A DNA stretch of 64,000 nt, from contig NZ_CP047045.1 of NCBI RefSeq assembly GCF_009792355.1, positions 2,754,501 to 2,818,500 of the forward strand. The letters run 5' to 3'. Shown one piece after another: positions 8,525-16,657 of the stretch; the first letter of the stretch is position 1; the number at the start of each line of letters is the position of its first letter. The position numbers were made by a program, and so were the translations under genes. The notes below the pieces were generated by a model. That model was given only the letters and a program-made list of their open reading frames with translations, ran no database searches and was not told the DNA's origin. The stretch is from Terricaulis silvestris. Its GTDB lineage: Bacteria > Pseudomonadota > Alphaproteobacteria > Caulobacterales > Aquidulcibacteraceae.

Positions 8525-9241
8525 ATGAACTCCGTTGTCGTGATCCCCGCCCGCATGGCGTCGACCCGGCTGCCCGGTAAGCCGCTGGCCGATATCCACG
8601 GCAAGCCGATGATCGCCTGGATGGTTGAGATCGGCCGCGCCGCCAATGCCGGGCCGGTGCTGGTGGCGGCGGCGGAGGAAGAGATTGCGGAAGCGGCGCT
8701 GAAGGCCGGCGCAAACGTGACATTGACGGACCCGGATTTGCCGTCGGGCTCGGATCGTGTGCACGCGGCGCTCGAAGCGTTCGATCCAGAGCGACGCTTC
8801 GATGTCGCCGTGAACCTACAGGGCGACATGCCGACGATGCGCGCCGCCGATGTGGCGCGCGCGGTGGCGGCGCTGCGTGCGGGCGCGGACATCGCGACGC
8901 TGGTTTCGCCGTCGAACGATCCGGCCGATCGTGACAACCCCAATGTGGTCAAGGCGATCCGCGCTGCAGACGGTCGCTGTCTTGCTTTCACGCGCGCGGC
9001 CGCGCCTTGGGGTGACGGGCCGGTGGAGCGCCATGTCGGAATCTACGTTTACCGCCGCGATGCGCTGGCGCGCTTCGTCGCGGCGCCGCCCTCGCCGCTT
9101 GAGCTGCGCGAAAAGCTTGAACAATTGCGCGCGCTTGAGATGGGCATGACGATTATGGCTGACGCCGTGGAAGCGTTTCCCAAGGGCGTCGATAGCCCCG
9201 CCGATCTCGACGCCGCGCGCGCTGCTTTGGCCGCGCGCTAG
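8525..9241 (+). CDS. kdsB: CMP-KDO synthetase (3-deoxy-manno-octulosonate cytidylyltransferase)
   Basis: KdsB activates KDO with CTP for lipopolysaccharide inner-core synthesis in the cytosol. The 238-residue protein opens with VVVIPARMASTRLPGKPLADI, the nucleotide-binding signature, and has LPSGSDRVHAA, NLQGDMPTM and a C-terminal GVDSPADLDAARAAL, all expected positions. The longer frame from 8381 overlaps the divergent cytochrome start and lacks family residues, so ATG 8525 is preferred. The QGD-M-PT variant departs from the QGDEP of enteric enzymes, but alphaproteobacterial versions often vary there. Confidence 0.93.
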   Translation: MNSVVVIPARMASTRLPGKPLADIHGKPMIAWMVEIGRAANAGPVLVAAAEEEIAEAALKAGANVTLTDPDLPSGSDRVHAALEAFDPERRFDVAVNLQGDMPTMRAADVARAVAALRAGADIATLVSPSNDPADRDNPNVVKAIRAADGRCLAFTRAAAPWGDGPVERHVGIYVYRRDALARFVAAPPSPLELREKLEQLRALEMGMTIMADAVEAFPKGVDSPADLDAARAALAAR

Positions 9242-9245
9242 CCAA

Positions 9246-9362
9246 TTTCACGCCGCGCTGCGCCTCGGGCGCACGGCCGAAGGCCAAGGCGACATCGCCG
9301 CAGCAACGGCGATCTCAGCCGGTATCGCTGAAACCTACGCGGGCTACGACGTCGCGCCTTAA
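9246..9362 (+). pseudogene. Coding-like fragment without a start, after kdsB
   Basis: Right after the kdsB stop, in another frame, 38 sense codons run to a TAA and spell HAALRLGRTAEGQGDIAAAT followed by AISAGIAETYAGYDVAP. Codon use has strong G/C at third positions like the real genes around it. No credible start codon precedes it and I do not recognise the family. It may be the tail of a gene removed when the 9.4-10.8 kb genes settled between kdsB and pheA. Confidence 0.3.
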
Positions 9363-9913
9363 CCTGGGAAGGTTTGAACGCCGACTTTTTCGAGCTGGCC
9401 GTTGCGCAGCGCGAGGCACGCTAAGCTCTCCATGCCCTGCACGAAGCAGAGCAACGGGACGTCGGCTTGACGGAGGCCGAGGTACGTGTCGCGATCCACG
9501 CTCTCGTCGGCATAGAACGGAAACTCGCCGTTCTCCGGCCCATTGGCGCGCGCGGGCCAATCGGGCAGCGCTGACGTGGTCGCCATGGTGGTGCTGTTGG
9601 CGGGATCGGTCCACGTGCGTAGCGCCGTTTCCATTGCTGCCGTGTCGGAGACATCCGCGAGCACCATGACGTGCTGGGCCAAGTAGGCTTCAGCGTAGAT
9701 CGGCGCGCCAGAGGCATCGCGAACGACGAACGTCGCGACCGCGCGCGCGCAATCGGGGCCTGCGCTGGCCGCTTCCACTGAATATTGCGCGTCGCTTACC
9801 GCCCACGCGCTCGCGGCGCGTGCGTCACAGCTTGGCGCAAGATTTTCGGCCTCTTCCGCCGCCGGTGAACACGCCGCAAGCGCAAGCGCTCCCGCGATCA
9901 AAATATCACGCAT
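9359..9913 (-). CDS. Hypothetical lipoprotein
   Basis: The 184-residue product has a short lipoprotein signal (LALAAC, Cys15) and a secreted domain with four further cysteines (SCDAR, GPDCAR, LLCF, LACLAL), possibly two disulfides. I recognise no family. It stands alone on the minus strand: its stop converges on the fragment after kdsB, and the esterase gene upstream ends 32 bases before its start, so the two could be co-transcribed. Confidence 0.65.
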   Translation of the reverse strand: MRDILIAGALALAACSPAAEEAENLAPSCDARAASAWAVSDAQYSVEAASAGPDCARAVATFVVRDASGAPIYAEAYLAQHVMVLADVSDTAAMETALRTWTDPANSTTMATTSALPDWPARANGPENGEFPFYADESVDRDTYLGLRQADVPLLCFVQGMESLACLALRNGQLEKVGVQTFPG

Positions 9914-9944
9914 GACCCATCCTCCCCGATAATTCAGGCGGATG

Positions 9945-10817
9945 TTAGCGGGCGAAGGCGGCGCGCACCAGTTCGCCGACTTCCTGCAGCGCGGTGGTGG
10001 CGGTTTTGGAATAGTTCGTGAAGTTCAGGCCGCCGTGCATCAGCATCGGATACTTCTTCTCGGTCACCTCGACTCCGGCGCGGCGGAGCGCATCGACGAA
10101 GGCTTTCACGTCGCTACGGACAGGATCCATGGCGCCGCCGCCGGCGACGATGGTTGGCGGCGCGGCAGTGAGATCAACGTCGAGCAGAGACGGCAACGCC
10201 TCTCCGCCCAGGCTGCGCGCGATGTAGCGGACGGCGACGCGGCCGAGGAAGCGGAAGTTGCGTAGCTCCTCTTGCGACCACAGGGAGTCCTGTATGTGCA
10301 CCAGGGGATAGAGCAGCACTTGCAGAGCGATCGCGCCCGGCGTCGCGCGATTGATCTCGAGCGTCATCGTCGCGGCGAGATAGGCGCCGGCGGAATCGCC
10401 GGCGAGCACCAGCTTGTACGGCGCGGCGCCGAGGCGTTGTGCGTTCTGAAACGCCCAAGCGCACGCAGCGCGGGTGTCTTCGATCTGACCAGGAAAGCGG
10501 CTTTCCGGCGCGAGGCGATAGCCGACGGAGAGCACGCGACCGCGCGACGACTTGGCTAGCCATGAGCAGATGGAATCGTGCGTGTCGATATCGCAGCAGA
10601 TGAAGCCGCCGCCGTGGAAGTAAACCATCAGCGGCGCAGGCTCAGCGTCGGGAGCCTCGTAGTAGCGAGCACGCAGCGGTCCGCCTGGACCCGCAATTTC
10701 CAGATCTTCGACGCGGGCCAAGCCGGCGGCGCGCGCGGCGGGGACTGCGAGCAGCGTACGCAAGCCTCGGCGCGTCTGCGCCAAAATCGCGCTCTCGACG
10801 GATTGCGTCATACTCAT
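9945..10817 (-). CDS. Alpha/beta hydrolase, hormone-sensitive-lipase-like esterase
   Basis: The 290-residue enzyme has the oxyanion-hole motif YFHGGGF near residue 77 and the nucleophile elbow GDSAG near residue 145, the two marks of the HSL (family IV) carboxylesterases. The other triad members are probably the Asp in GGGAMDPVRSD and the His in MLMHGGLNF. It has no signal peptide, so it acts in the cytosol. The start could be ATG 10817 or the ATG two codons later. Its 5' end faces pheA. The substrate is not readable. Confidence 0.85.
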   Translation of the reverse strand: MSMTQSVESAILAQTRRGLRTLLAVPAARAAGLARVEDLEIAGPGGPLRARYYEAPDAEPAPLMVYFHGGGFICCDIDTHDSICSWLAKSSRGRVLSVGYRLAPESRFPGQIEDTRAACAWAFQNAQRLGAAPYKLVLAGDSAGAYLAATMTLEINRATPGAIALQVLLYPLVHIQDSLWSQEELRNFRFLGRVAVRYIARSLGGEALPSLLDVDLTAAPPTIVAGGGAMDPVRSDVKAFVDALRRAGVEVTEKKYPMLMHGGLNFTNYSKTATTALQEVGELVRAAFAR

Positions 10818-10868
10818 GAGGCGACGCCCCTACCCGAAGCGCGGCGCATGCGCTAACGCTCGCCACCT

Positions 10869-11705
10869 ATGACCGACCGCATTTCCTTTCAAGGTGAACC
10901 CGGCGCGAATTCGCACCTTGCCGCGCGCGAGGCCTTCCCCGATCTCGAGCCGATGCCATGCGCGAGCTTTGAGGACGCCTTTGCGGCCGTCATTGAGGGG
11001 TCAGCGCGCTATGCGATGATCCCGGTTGAGAATTCCGTGGCAGGACGCGTGGCCGATGTGCACCACCTCATTCCGGAAAGCGGTCTCTACATCATCGGCG
11101 AACGCTTTGTGCCGATCCGGCACCAGCTGCTTGGCTTGAAGGACGCGACGCTCGCGGGTCTCACCCACGTTCGCTCACATCCGCAAGCGCTTGGCCAATG
11201 CCGCAAGGAATTGCGCGCGCTTGGCGTGACGGCGGTGAAGACTGCAGACACAGCCGGCGCGGCGCGTGAAATCGCGGAGCTTGGCGATGCGCGCGTTGGG
11301 GCGTTGGCGTCCACGCTCGCGGGTGAAATTTATGGGCTGAAAGTGCTGAAGGCGGACATCGCCGACGCGCCACATAACACAACGCGCTTTCTGGTGTTCT
11401 CGCGGGAAGAGCAGAACGCCGCGCTCGGCGCCGGACCGTGCATGACCAGCTTCATCTTCCGCGTCCGCAACGTTCCAGCCGCGCTGTTCAAGGCAATGGG
11501 CGGTTTCGCCACCAACGGCGTGAACATGACGAAGCTTGAGAGCTATCTCGAAGGCGGCGGGTTCTCGGCGGCCATGTTCTACGCGGAGATCGAGGGCCAT
11601 CCCGAGGAGAACCACGTGAAGCTGGCGCTGGAAGAACTGGCGTTCTTCTCTAGCTCGCTGACCATGCTCGGCGTTTATCCCGCGGACCCGTTCCGGCGGG
11701 CGTAA
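10869..11705 (+). CDS. pheA: Prephenate dehydratase
   Basis: PheA converts prephenate to phenylpyruvate in phenylalanine synthesis. The 278-residue protein starts ISFQGEPGANSHLAAREAFP, has the PVENSVAGRVADVH block, the catalytic Thr-Arg-Phe in NTTRFLVF near residue 174, and a C-terminal ACT domain with MTKLESYLEGG that senses phenylalanine. There is no chorismate mutase domain; that activity is encoded at 34.3-35.1 kb. Its TAA stop lies inside the -35 element of the downstream sigma promoter. Confidence 0.95.
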   Translation: MTDRISFQGEPGANSHLAAREAFPDLEPMPCASFEDAFAAVIEGSARYAMIPVENSVAGRVADVHHLIPESGLYIIGERFVPIRHQLLGLKDATLAGLTHVRSHPQALGQCRKELRALGVTAVKTADTAGAAREIAELGDARVGALASTLAGEIYGLKVLKADIADAPHNTTRFLVFSREEQNAALGAGPCMTSFIFRVRNVPAALFKAMGGFATNGVNMTKLESYLEGGGFSAAMFYAEIEGHPEENHVKLALEELAFFSSSLTMLGVYPADPFRRA

Positions 11706-11727
11706 CCGGCGGCGCGCTCCGCGCGTA
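11702..11727 (+). promoter_or_regulatory. Likely SigF-type promoter of the ecf-nrsF operon
   Basis: GTAACC (11702-11707), exactly 16 bases, then CGTA (11724-11727). The same -35 hexamer and spacing occur at 13345-13370 before the DoxX gene. This resembles the GTAACC-N16-CG motif I recall for Caulobacter SigF targets. The start of transcription would fall a few bases before the ribosome site AAAGGGGAG. The motif overlaps the pheA stop codon. Confidence 0.6.
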
Positions 11728-11746
11728 GGAGGCTCAAAGGGGAGAA

Positions 11747-12289
11747 TTGGCCGACGAAGCCCACCTCCGAGCCCTGCTGCTCCAGGGTCTCGCCGGCGAC
11801 GACGCCGCGCATCGCGCGTTTCTAACGGAAGCGGCGGGGCTGCTGCGCGCCTATTTCCGCAACCGTCTGCGCGGACAGGCCGAGGACGCGGAGGACCTGG
11901 TGCAGGAAACCTTGGTCGCGCTGCATACGCGCCGCGACACTTACGATCCGAACTACCCCCTCACCGCCTGGATGTACGCGATCGCGCGCTACCGGCTGAT
12001 CGACTTCCTACGCCGCGCCAAGCATCGCGCCACAGCGCCGTTGGATGGCGTCGAGGTTGGTGACATCGATCCGCAATTCGACGCGAGCGACGCCAAGCGC
12101 GATGTCGCGGTGTTGCTGGATAAGCTACCTGAAAAGCAAAGAACCGCGATCCGGCTGGTGAAGTTGGAAGACCGCAGCATCAAGGAAGCTGCGTCGCAAA
12201 CCGGGCTCAGCGAATCCGACATCAAGATTTCCATTCATCGCGGCCTGAAGACGCTGATGCGGCTGATGGGCCAGGAGCAGACGACGTGA
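11747..12289 (+). CDS. ECF sigma factor, SigF-like
   Basis: A 180-residue ECF factor with region 2 (YFRNRLRGQAEDAEDLVQETL, then TAWMYAIARYRLIDFLRRAKH) and region 4 (LPEKQRTAIRLVKLEDRSIKEAA, SESDIKISIHRGLKTLMRL). It starts with TTG 11747, which has AAAGGGGAG five bases upstream; no better codon is near. Its stop overlaps the ATG of the NrsF-like gene by four bases. The pair looks like SigF-NrsF, which in Caulobacter reacts to oxidative and heavy-metal stress; the signal here is inferred. Confidence 0.87.
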   Translation: MADEAHLRALLLQGLAGDDAAHRAFLTEAAGLLRAYFRNRLRGQAEDAEDLVQETLVALHTRRDTYDPNYPLTAWMYAIARYRLIDFLRRAKHRATAPLDGVEVGDIDPQFDASDAKRDVAVLLDKLPEKQRTAIRLVKLEDRSIKEAASQTGLSESDIKISIHRGLKTLMRLMGQEQTT

Positions 12290-12921
12290 AGACCGATCAC
12301 CTCATCGACGCGCTTGCGCGCAACGTCGAGCCGGCGGAGAAGCCGCGGTGGCGGATGAACCTCGCCATCACGCTGCTGGTTGGGCTGGTTGTCGCTGTTG
12401 CGCTGGTGGCGATTGGACTGGGCGTGCGACCCGATCTCGGCACAGCGCGCATGCCGATCATGATGAAGGCGATGTTCTCGGCGCTCGCTGCCGCCGTGGT
12501 GTTGCCGCTGGCGCTGCAGCTGATGAAGCCGGGGCGGCCGCTTGGGTGGCGGATCGGCGCGGTGGTGGCGTTTGTGGCGCTGTGCGCGGTTTGCGTTGTT
12601 GTTGCGCTGATGGGCGAAGAGCCGGGCGAGCGCATGGCGATGTGGATGGGCAACGGCGTGCCGTGGTGCGTCGTGCTGATCCCGGTTCTGGCTGTGCCGA
12701 CGGCCGTGCTGCTGGTGTGGTTGATGCGCGCGTTTGCGCCGACGCGGCTGACGCTGACGGGCGCGGCGATTGGCGCTTTGTCGGGCGGCGTTGGCGCTAT
12801 GGCCTACGCGATGTACTGCCCGGTCGATTCCGCGGCGTTCGTGATGACCTGGTACGTGCTGGGGATTGCGCTCAGCGCCGCCATCGGCGCGCTGGTTGGG
12901 GCGAAATTTCTGCGCTGGTAA
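12286..12921 (+). CDS. NrsF-like (DUF1109) membrane anti-sigma factor
   Basis: The 211-residue protein has a short cytosolic N-terminus (MKTDHLIDALARNVEPAEKP) and six hydrophobic helices, the DUF1109 layout. NrsF proteins hold their cognate ECF sigma at the membrane until stress frees it. Cysteines lie in AVCVVV, PWCVVL and MYCPVD, close to membrane borders, where the family is thought to sense damage. Start ATG 12286 overlaps the sigma stop. Confidence 0.85.
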   Translation: MKTDHLIDALARNVEPAEKPRWRMNLAITLLVGLVVAVALVAIGLGVRPDLGTARMPIMMKAMFSALAAAVVLPLALQLMKPGRPLGWRIGAVVAFVALCAVCVVVALMGEEPGERMAMWMGNGVPWCVVLIPVLAVPTAVLLVWLMRAFAPTRLTLTGAAIGALSGGVGAMAYAMYCPVDSAAFVMTWYVLGIALSAAIGALVGAKFLRW

Positions 12922-12954
12922 GTTGAGAGCGGCAACTCGTGATAGCGTGTCCGC

Positions 12955-13323
12955 ATGTACGCGTACGATGACGAACTGCTCCCTTTGCTCAAGCCGGAAC
13001 TCGGCGAGGCGATCTATCAAGTCGGGCTGGGAGCCCACGACTTTCAGTTCTCGTTCGGCGGTCTGCGTGTTCAAAACGTGTTTCGTGTGGATTTCTGCCT
13101 TCAGGGCGCTGAATACGCCTGGGAAGGAGGGCCGTGCGCCATTCCGGCATGGCTTCTCGTCGGCCAGATTCCGAATGACGCGGCGCTAGAGTCTGCAACG
13201 GCGCTGAGAATTACCTTTGCCAGCGGCGATTGGCTGCGGCTGCATACTGACGAAGGTCAGTACGAGAGCCAAACATTCCAATGGCCGGACCGCGAGGGCA
13301 AAATGGTCTTGCAAATCTACTAG
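12955..13323 (+). CDS. Hypothetical protein, 122 residues
   Basis: No family recognised. The protein is soluble, acidic, with aromatic-rich strands (FQFSFGGLRVQNVFRVDF, then GDWLRLHTDEGQY) suggesting a beta fold, and ends LQIY. It has no signal peptide. It starts 33 bases after the NrsF gene, on the same strand, so it may share the sigma operon, but it has no clear ribosome site. Confidence 0.55.
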   Translation: MYAYDDELLPLLKPELGEAIYQVGLGAHDFQFSFGGLRVQNVFRVDFCLQGAEYAWEGGPCAIPAWLLVGQIPNDAALESATALRITFASGDWLRLHTDEGQYESQTFQWPDREGKMVLQIY

Positions 13324-13344
13324 GCGAACCGGCGGCAAAATTCT

Positions 13345-13370
13345 GTAACCGCGTGACACCTTCAAACGTC
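13345..13370 (+). promoter_or_regulatory. Likely SigF-type promoter before the DoxX-YHS genes
   Basis: GTAACC (13345-13350), 16 bases, CGTC (13367-13370). The same -35 and spacer occur before the ECF gene at 11702, and CGTC is a usual ECF -10. Transcription would begin near 13377 and give a leader of about 47 bases that contains the hairpin at 13389-13405. Confidence 0.6.
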
Positions 13371-13385
13371 ATGGCCTGCATCAAC

Positions 13386-13410
13386 GATGCCGGCTGAAAG
13401 CCGGCGGTTC
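13386..13410 (+). repeat. REP-like palindrome in the DoxX leader
   Basis: A 7-bp stem GCCGGCT (13389-13395) and AGCCGGC (13399-13405) closes on GAA. The flanks GATG and CGGTTC resemble the unit at 61152-61178 (GATGC-stem-TGAA-stem-CGCTC), so it may be a member of the same repeat family. It lies in the leader between promoter and ATG. Confidence 0.4.
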
Positions 13411-13423
13411 TTAGAGGGCAACC

Positions 13424-13972
13424 ATGCTCGACCGTATCAAGCGCTACGCGCCCGCCGGGATTTCGGTGTTCGCCGCGATCGTGTTTCTCGACAGCCTGCG
13501 CTTCAAGTTCACCGACCATCCCAACACGCAGGAAATTTTCGGCCGGCTTGATGGCTGGGCTGGCACGCTGGGGCTGCCGGGTTTGTTCGGCCACACCGGG
13601 CTCTTCAGCCAGTATGTGATCGGCTCAGCGGAACTCGCAGCATCTACGTTGCTGCTCGTTGGCCTGCTGCCGCGCTTCGTCCGGCTCAATGCGCTGGGCG
13701 CTTTGATCGGCTTGGCCGTGATGACCGGCGCCGTGAGCTTTCACCTGTTCACGCCGCTCGGCATCGACCCCAACAATGATGGCGGCGGCTTGTTTGCGGC
13801 GGCGGTCACGATCTGGCTGACGTCGGTCGTGCTGCTGATCATCCGCCGCAACGAACTTGTTGGCCTCATTCGCGATCTCGGCCGCGCGTTTGTGCCGGAG
13901 CGTAACGTCGCCCTTCGACAGGCTCAGGGTGACGCCAATTCAAACGCCAACACCAAAGTAGCGTCAGCCTGA
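13424..13972 (+). CDS. DoxX-like membrane protein
   Basis: The 182-residue protein has four hydrophobic helices and, in the first loop, FRFKFTDHP-type residues (SLRFKFTDHPNTQ) typical of DoxX/DUF417-like quinone-linked or redox-associated membrane proteins. It follows a SigF-type promoter and precedes a YHS protein, so it probably belongs to the stress regulon. The last 21 residues (from VALRQAQGDANSN) are encoded by an inverted REP pair: the native gene probably ended near LGRAFVPER. Exact biochemical role unknown. Confidence 0.7.
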   Translation: MLDRIKRYAPAGISVFAAIVFLDSLRFKFTDHPNTQEIFGRLDGWAGTLGLPGLFGHTGLFSQYVIGSAELAASTLLLVGLLPRFVRLNALGALIGLAVMTGAVSFHLFTPLGIDPNNDGGGLFAAAVTIWLTSVVLLIIRRNELVGLIRDLGRAFVPERNVALRQAQGDANSNANTKVASA

Positions 13973-13986
13973 GCTTGTCGAAGGCG
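13909..13986. repeat. Inverted REP pair forming the 3' end of the DoxX gene
   Basis: The left arm (13909-13935) begins CGCCCTTCGACAGGCTCAGG and the right arm (13961-13986) is nearly its reverse complement (reading CGCCTTCGACAAGCTCAGGC on the minus strand), with a 25-base spacer. This CCTTCGACA-GCTCAGG sequence is a repeat I know from intergenic regions of many alphaproteobacteria. Here it supplies codons: the DoxX stop TGA (13970-13972) is inside the right arm. Confidence 0.85.
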
Positions 13987-14022
13987 AAGCGGGCCACGTT
14001 CACCAAAAGCAAGGACCTCGAA

Positions 14023-14481
14023 ATGCGCAAACTGCTCGCCGCACTCGCCGTCTCGACCGTCGCCACATTCGGCGTCGCCGCGCCGGCCTACGCCGATCAC
14101 GCGCCGGTTTATACCGGCCTGCTCTCCCGCGTCGCCGTCAGCGGCTACGATCCGGTGGCATACTTCACCGATGGCCGCCCGGTACGCGGCACGCAGCAAT
14201 TCACCACCACGCATGGTGGCTATGAGTACCGCTTCGCCTCGGTTGAGCACTTGGCCGCGTTCCGCGCCAACCCGGCGCGCTACGTGCCGCAATACGGCGG
14301 ATACTGCGCCTGGGCCGTGAGCCAGGGTTACACGGCGTCCGCCGACCCGACCAATTGGCGCATCGTCGATGGGAAGCTCTACCTCAACTACAACGACGAA
14401 ATTCAGGAGCGCTGGGCACGCGACATCCCCGGTCACATCCGCAGCGCCAACGCCAACTGGCCGAGCGTGCTGAGCCGCTAG
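14023..14481 (+). CDS. Secreted YHS-domain protein
   Basis: The 152-residue protein has a Sec signal peptide ending AAPAYA and a YHS-like domain: VAVSGYDPVAYFTDGRPVRG, YRFASVEHLAAFRANPARYVP and YGGYCAWAVSQGY. Such periplasmic YHS proteins may bind metal, but the metal ligands are not certain; one cysteine remains in the mature part. ATG 14023 has AAGGA upstream; the longer frame from 13975 starts in the REP repeat and is not credible. A strong terminator follows. Confidence 0.83.
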   Translation: MRKLLAALAVSTVATFGVAAPAYADHAPVYTGLLSRVAVSGYDPVAYFTDGRPVRGTQQFTTTHGGYEYRFASVEHLAAFRANPARYVPQYGGYCAWAVSQGYTASADPTNWRIVDGKLYLNYNDEIQERWARDIPGHIRSANANWPSVLSR

Positions 14482-14505
14482 CCCACGCACCTCCTCCCAA
14501 AACCA

Positions 14506-14539
14506 AGAGCCGCCCTGCTTAGGGCGGCTCTTTTTGTTT
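14506..14539 (+). terminator. Intrinsic terminator after the YHS gene
   Basis: A perfect 11-bp stem AGAGCCGCCCT / AGGGCGGCTCT (14506-14516 and 14521-14531) with loop GCTT, followed by TTTTTG. It closes the DoxX-YHS transcription unit before etfB. Confidence 0.93.
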
Positions 14540-14650
14540 CCGTCGCGGCGCCCGGAGCGAAGGTCGCATTGACGCGGCGGGGGCGAGGCTCTTTATAGGC
14601 CCGCGATTTTGGCGCCTGGCGCTGCTGCGAATGCTTCAAGGATTTCAACG

Positions 14651-15415
14651 ATGAAGGTCCTCGTCCCGGTTAAGCGGGTGCTCGATTTCAATTTGAAGGT
14701 CCGGGTGAAGCCGGATGGGTCGGGGGTCGATCTCTCGAACCTCAAGATGTCGATCAATCCGTTCTGTGAAATCGCGATCGAAGAAGCGGTGCGCATGAAG
14801 GAAGGCGGCGGCGGGCACGCCAAGGACGCGGCGACGGAAGTCGTGGCCGTTTCGATTGGCCCGGAGCAAGCGCATGAGACGCTGCGCAATGCCCTCGCAA
14901 TCGGAGCCGACCGCGGCATCCTGGTGAAGGCCGAAGGCGAAGTTGAGCCGCTGGCGGTGGCAAAGATTTTGAAGGCTGTGATCGAGGCCGAGAAACCGGA
15001 CCTGGTCATCCTCGGCAAGCAAGCCATCGACGATGACAACAACGCAACGGCGCAAATGCTCGCCGCCCTGCTCGACTGGCCGCAGGCGACCTTCGCCTCG
15101 AAGATCGTGCTGGCTGGTTCGAAGGCGACGGTGACTCGGGAGGTCGATGGCGGGTTGCAGACGATCGATGTCGATCTGCCGGCGATCATCTCGACTGACT
15201 TGCGCTTGAACGAACCGCGTTATGCGTCGTTGCCGAACATCATGAAGGCGAAGAAGAAGCCGATCGACGTGAAGACGCCGGCGGAACTGGGCGTCGATAC
15301 CACGCCGCGCCTGCAAGTCGTAAAGACGGCTGAGCCTGCGAAGCGCTCTGGCGGCATCAAAGTGAAGACGGCTGGCGAACTTGTCGGCAAGCTCAAAGAA
15401 GCGGGAGTGATCTGA
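14651..15415 (+). CDS. etfB: Electron transfer flavoprotein beta subunit
   Basis: EtfB pairs with EtfA and carries electrons from acyl-CoA and related dehydrogenases to ETF-ubiquinone oxidoreductase. The 254-residue protein begins [20 protein letters not shown] and has the [18 protein letters not shown] block and the beta-subunit signature region [22 protein letters not shown] 14651 is the family start; the longer frame from 14609 is not. etfA follows after one base. Confidence 0.95.
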   Translation: MKVLVPVKRVLDFNLKVRVKPDGSGVDLSNLKMSINPFCEIAIEEAVRMKEGGGGHAKDAATEVVAVSIGPEQAHETLRNALAIGADRGILVKAEGEVEPLAVAKILKAVIEAEKPDLVILGKQAIDDDNNATAQMLAALLDWPQATFASKIVLAGSKATVTREVDGGLQTIDVDLPAIISTDLRLNEPRYASLPNIMKAKKKPIDVKTPAELGVDTTPRLQVVKTAEPAKRSGGIKVKTAGELVGKLKEAGVI

Positions 15416-15416
15416 G

Positions 15417-16361
15417 ATGGCCGTTCTCGTTATTGCCGAACACGACAACACGTCGGTGAAGGACGCCACCAACAAAGTCGTTACCGCCGCCAAGGCGATG
15501 GGCGGCGATGTTGACGTGCTGGTCGCGGGCTCGAACGCGGGCGCCGCTGCGGCGGCCGCCGCGAAGATCGATGGCGTGCGCAAGGTGCTGCACGCCGATG
15601 GCGCGACTTTGGCCAAGCAAATGGCCGAGCCGATGGAAGCGCTGATCGCGCCGCTCATGAGCGGCTACGACGCCGTCCTCTTTCCCGCCACCACAACCGG
15701 CAAGAACGCCGCGCCGCGCGTGGCGGCGAAGCTCGACGTGATGCAGGTGTCGGGCGTGATCGGCATCGAGGGCGCGGACACATTCGTGCGGCCGATCTAC
15801 GCCGGCAACGCCATCATCACCGTGAAGGATAGCCAGCCGAAGAAGGTTCTCGTGGTGCAGGCGACGGCGTTCAAGGCGGCAGGCAATAGCGGCAGCGCTT
15901 CGGTCGAGACGACGGCGGCGCCAGCCGGGCCGTTCAAGTCGGCGTTCGTCAGTGAGGAAATGGCGAAATCGGATCGGCCGGAACTCACCGCCGCGAAGCG
16001 GATCGTGTCGGGCGGCCGTGCTCTGGGGTCGAGCGAGGAATTTCATCGCGTACTCGATCCCCTTGCCGACAAGCTCGGTGCGGCTGTCGGCGCTTCGCGC
16101 GCAGCGGTTGATGCCGGCTACGCGCCCAACGACTACCAGGTCGGCCAGACCGGCAAGGTGGTTGCGCCGGAGCTTTACGTCGCCATCGGCATTTCGGGCG
16201 CCATCCAGCACTTGGCTGGCATGAAGGACTCGAAGGTCATCGTCGCCATCAACAAGGACGAGGAAGCCCCGATCTTCCAGATCGCCGACTATGGCTTGGT
16301 GGGCGATTACAAGACGATCGTCCCGGAGCTGATGGACGAGCTGACCAAAGCTGGCGTGTAA
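15417..16361 (+). CDS. etfA: Electron transfer flavoprotein alpha subunit
   Basis: EtfA binds the redox-active FAD of the heterodimer. The 314-residue protein has the N-terminal AANPAI-like domain and, in the C-terminal FAD domain, [13 protein letters not shown], the [17 protein letters not shown] segment, [25 protein letters not shown] and [20 protein letters not shown], all typical. It begins one base after the etfB stop. The hydroxyacyl-CoA dehydrogenase 300 bases downstream fits a role in fatty-acid oxidation. Confidence 0.95.
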   Translation: MAVLVIAEHDNTSVKDATNKVVTAAKAMGGDVDVLVAGSNAGAAAAAAAKIDGVRKVLHADGATLAKQMAEPMEALIAPLMSGYDAVLFPATTTGKNAAPRVAAKLDVMQVSGVIGIEGADTFVRPIYAGNAIITVKDSQPKKVLVVQATAFKAAGNSGSASVETTAAPAGPFKSAFVSEEMAKSDRPELTAAKRIVSGGRALGSSEEFHRVLDPLADKLGAAVGASRAAVDAGYAPNDYQVGQTGKVVAPELYVAIGISGAIQHLAGMKDSKVIVAINKDEEAPIFQIADYGLVGDYKTIVPELMDELTKAGV

Positions 16362-16366
16362 CGGAC

Positions 16367-16576
16367 GTGATCCCGGTCATCGTCGCGTTGGTGGTGACGG
16401 TCGTCGTGATCCCCACCGCGATGCTGGTTTTTATGCTCGGCCATTTCCGTGACCGCCATTCGTGCGCTGGGTGCGGCCAGCTTTTGCCCCGCGAGCGAAA
16501 CGCCGCTGGCGGCTGGACCTGCCCGGCCTGCAAGGCCGAATTGGACAAAGACGGGCGCGCCCTTCCAGCGGCCTAG
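16367..16576 (+). CDS. Small membrane protein with zinc-ribbon tail
   Basis: A 69-residue protein starting at GTG 16367, five bases after the etfA stop. Residues 2-25 form one hydrophobic helix, then a basic HFRDRH turn and a four-cysteine ribbon CAGCG / CPAC that should bind zinc on the cytosolic side. I know no named family. Co-translation with etfA is likely from the spacing; the start codon could also be disputed, but the cysteine pattern argues for a real protein. Confidence 0.6.
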   Translation: MIPVIVALVVTVVVIPTAMLVFMLGHFRDRHSCAGCGQLLPRERNAAGGWTCPACKAELDKDGRALPAA

Positions 16577-16657
16577 ACCCGCACTGCCCCTTGCGCAGCG
16601 CTCACTGCTATGCTGCACTGCAACAAGATTTGCATTCCGATTAGGCCTTAGGGCCTT

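Noticed and set aside
12235-13074. 279-residue minus-strand ORF
   Set aside because: Very high His/Arg/Gln content typical of a reverse frame; lies over the sigma, NrsF and following genes.
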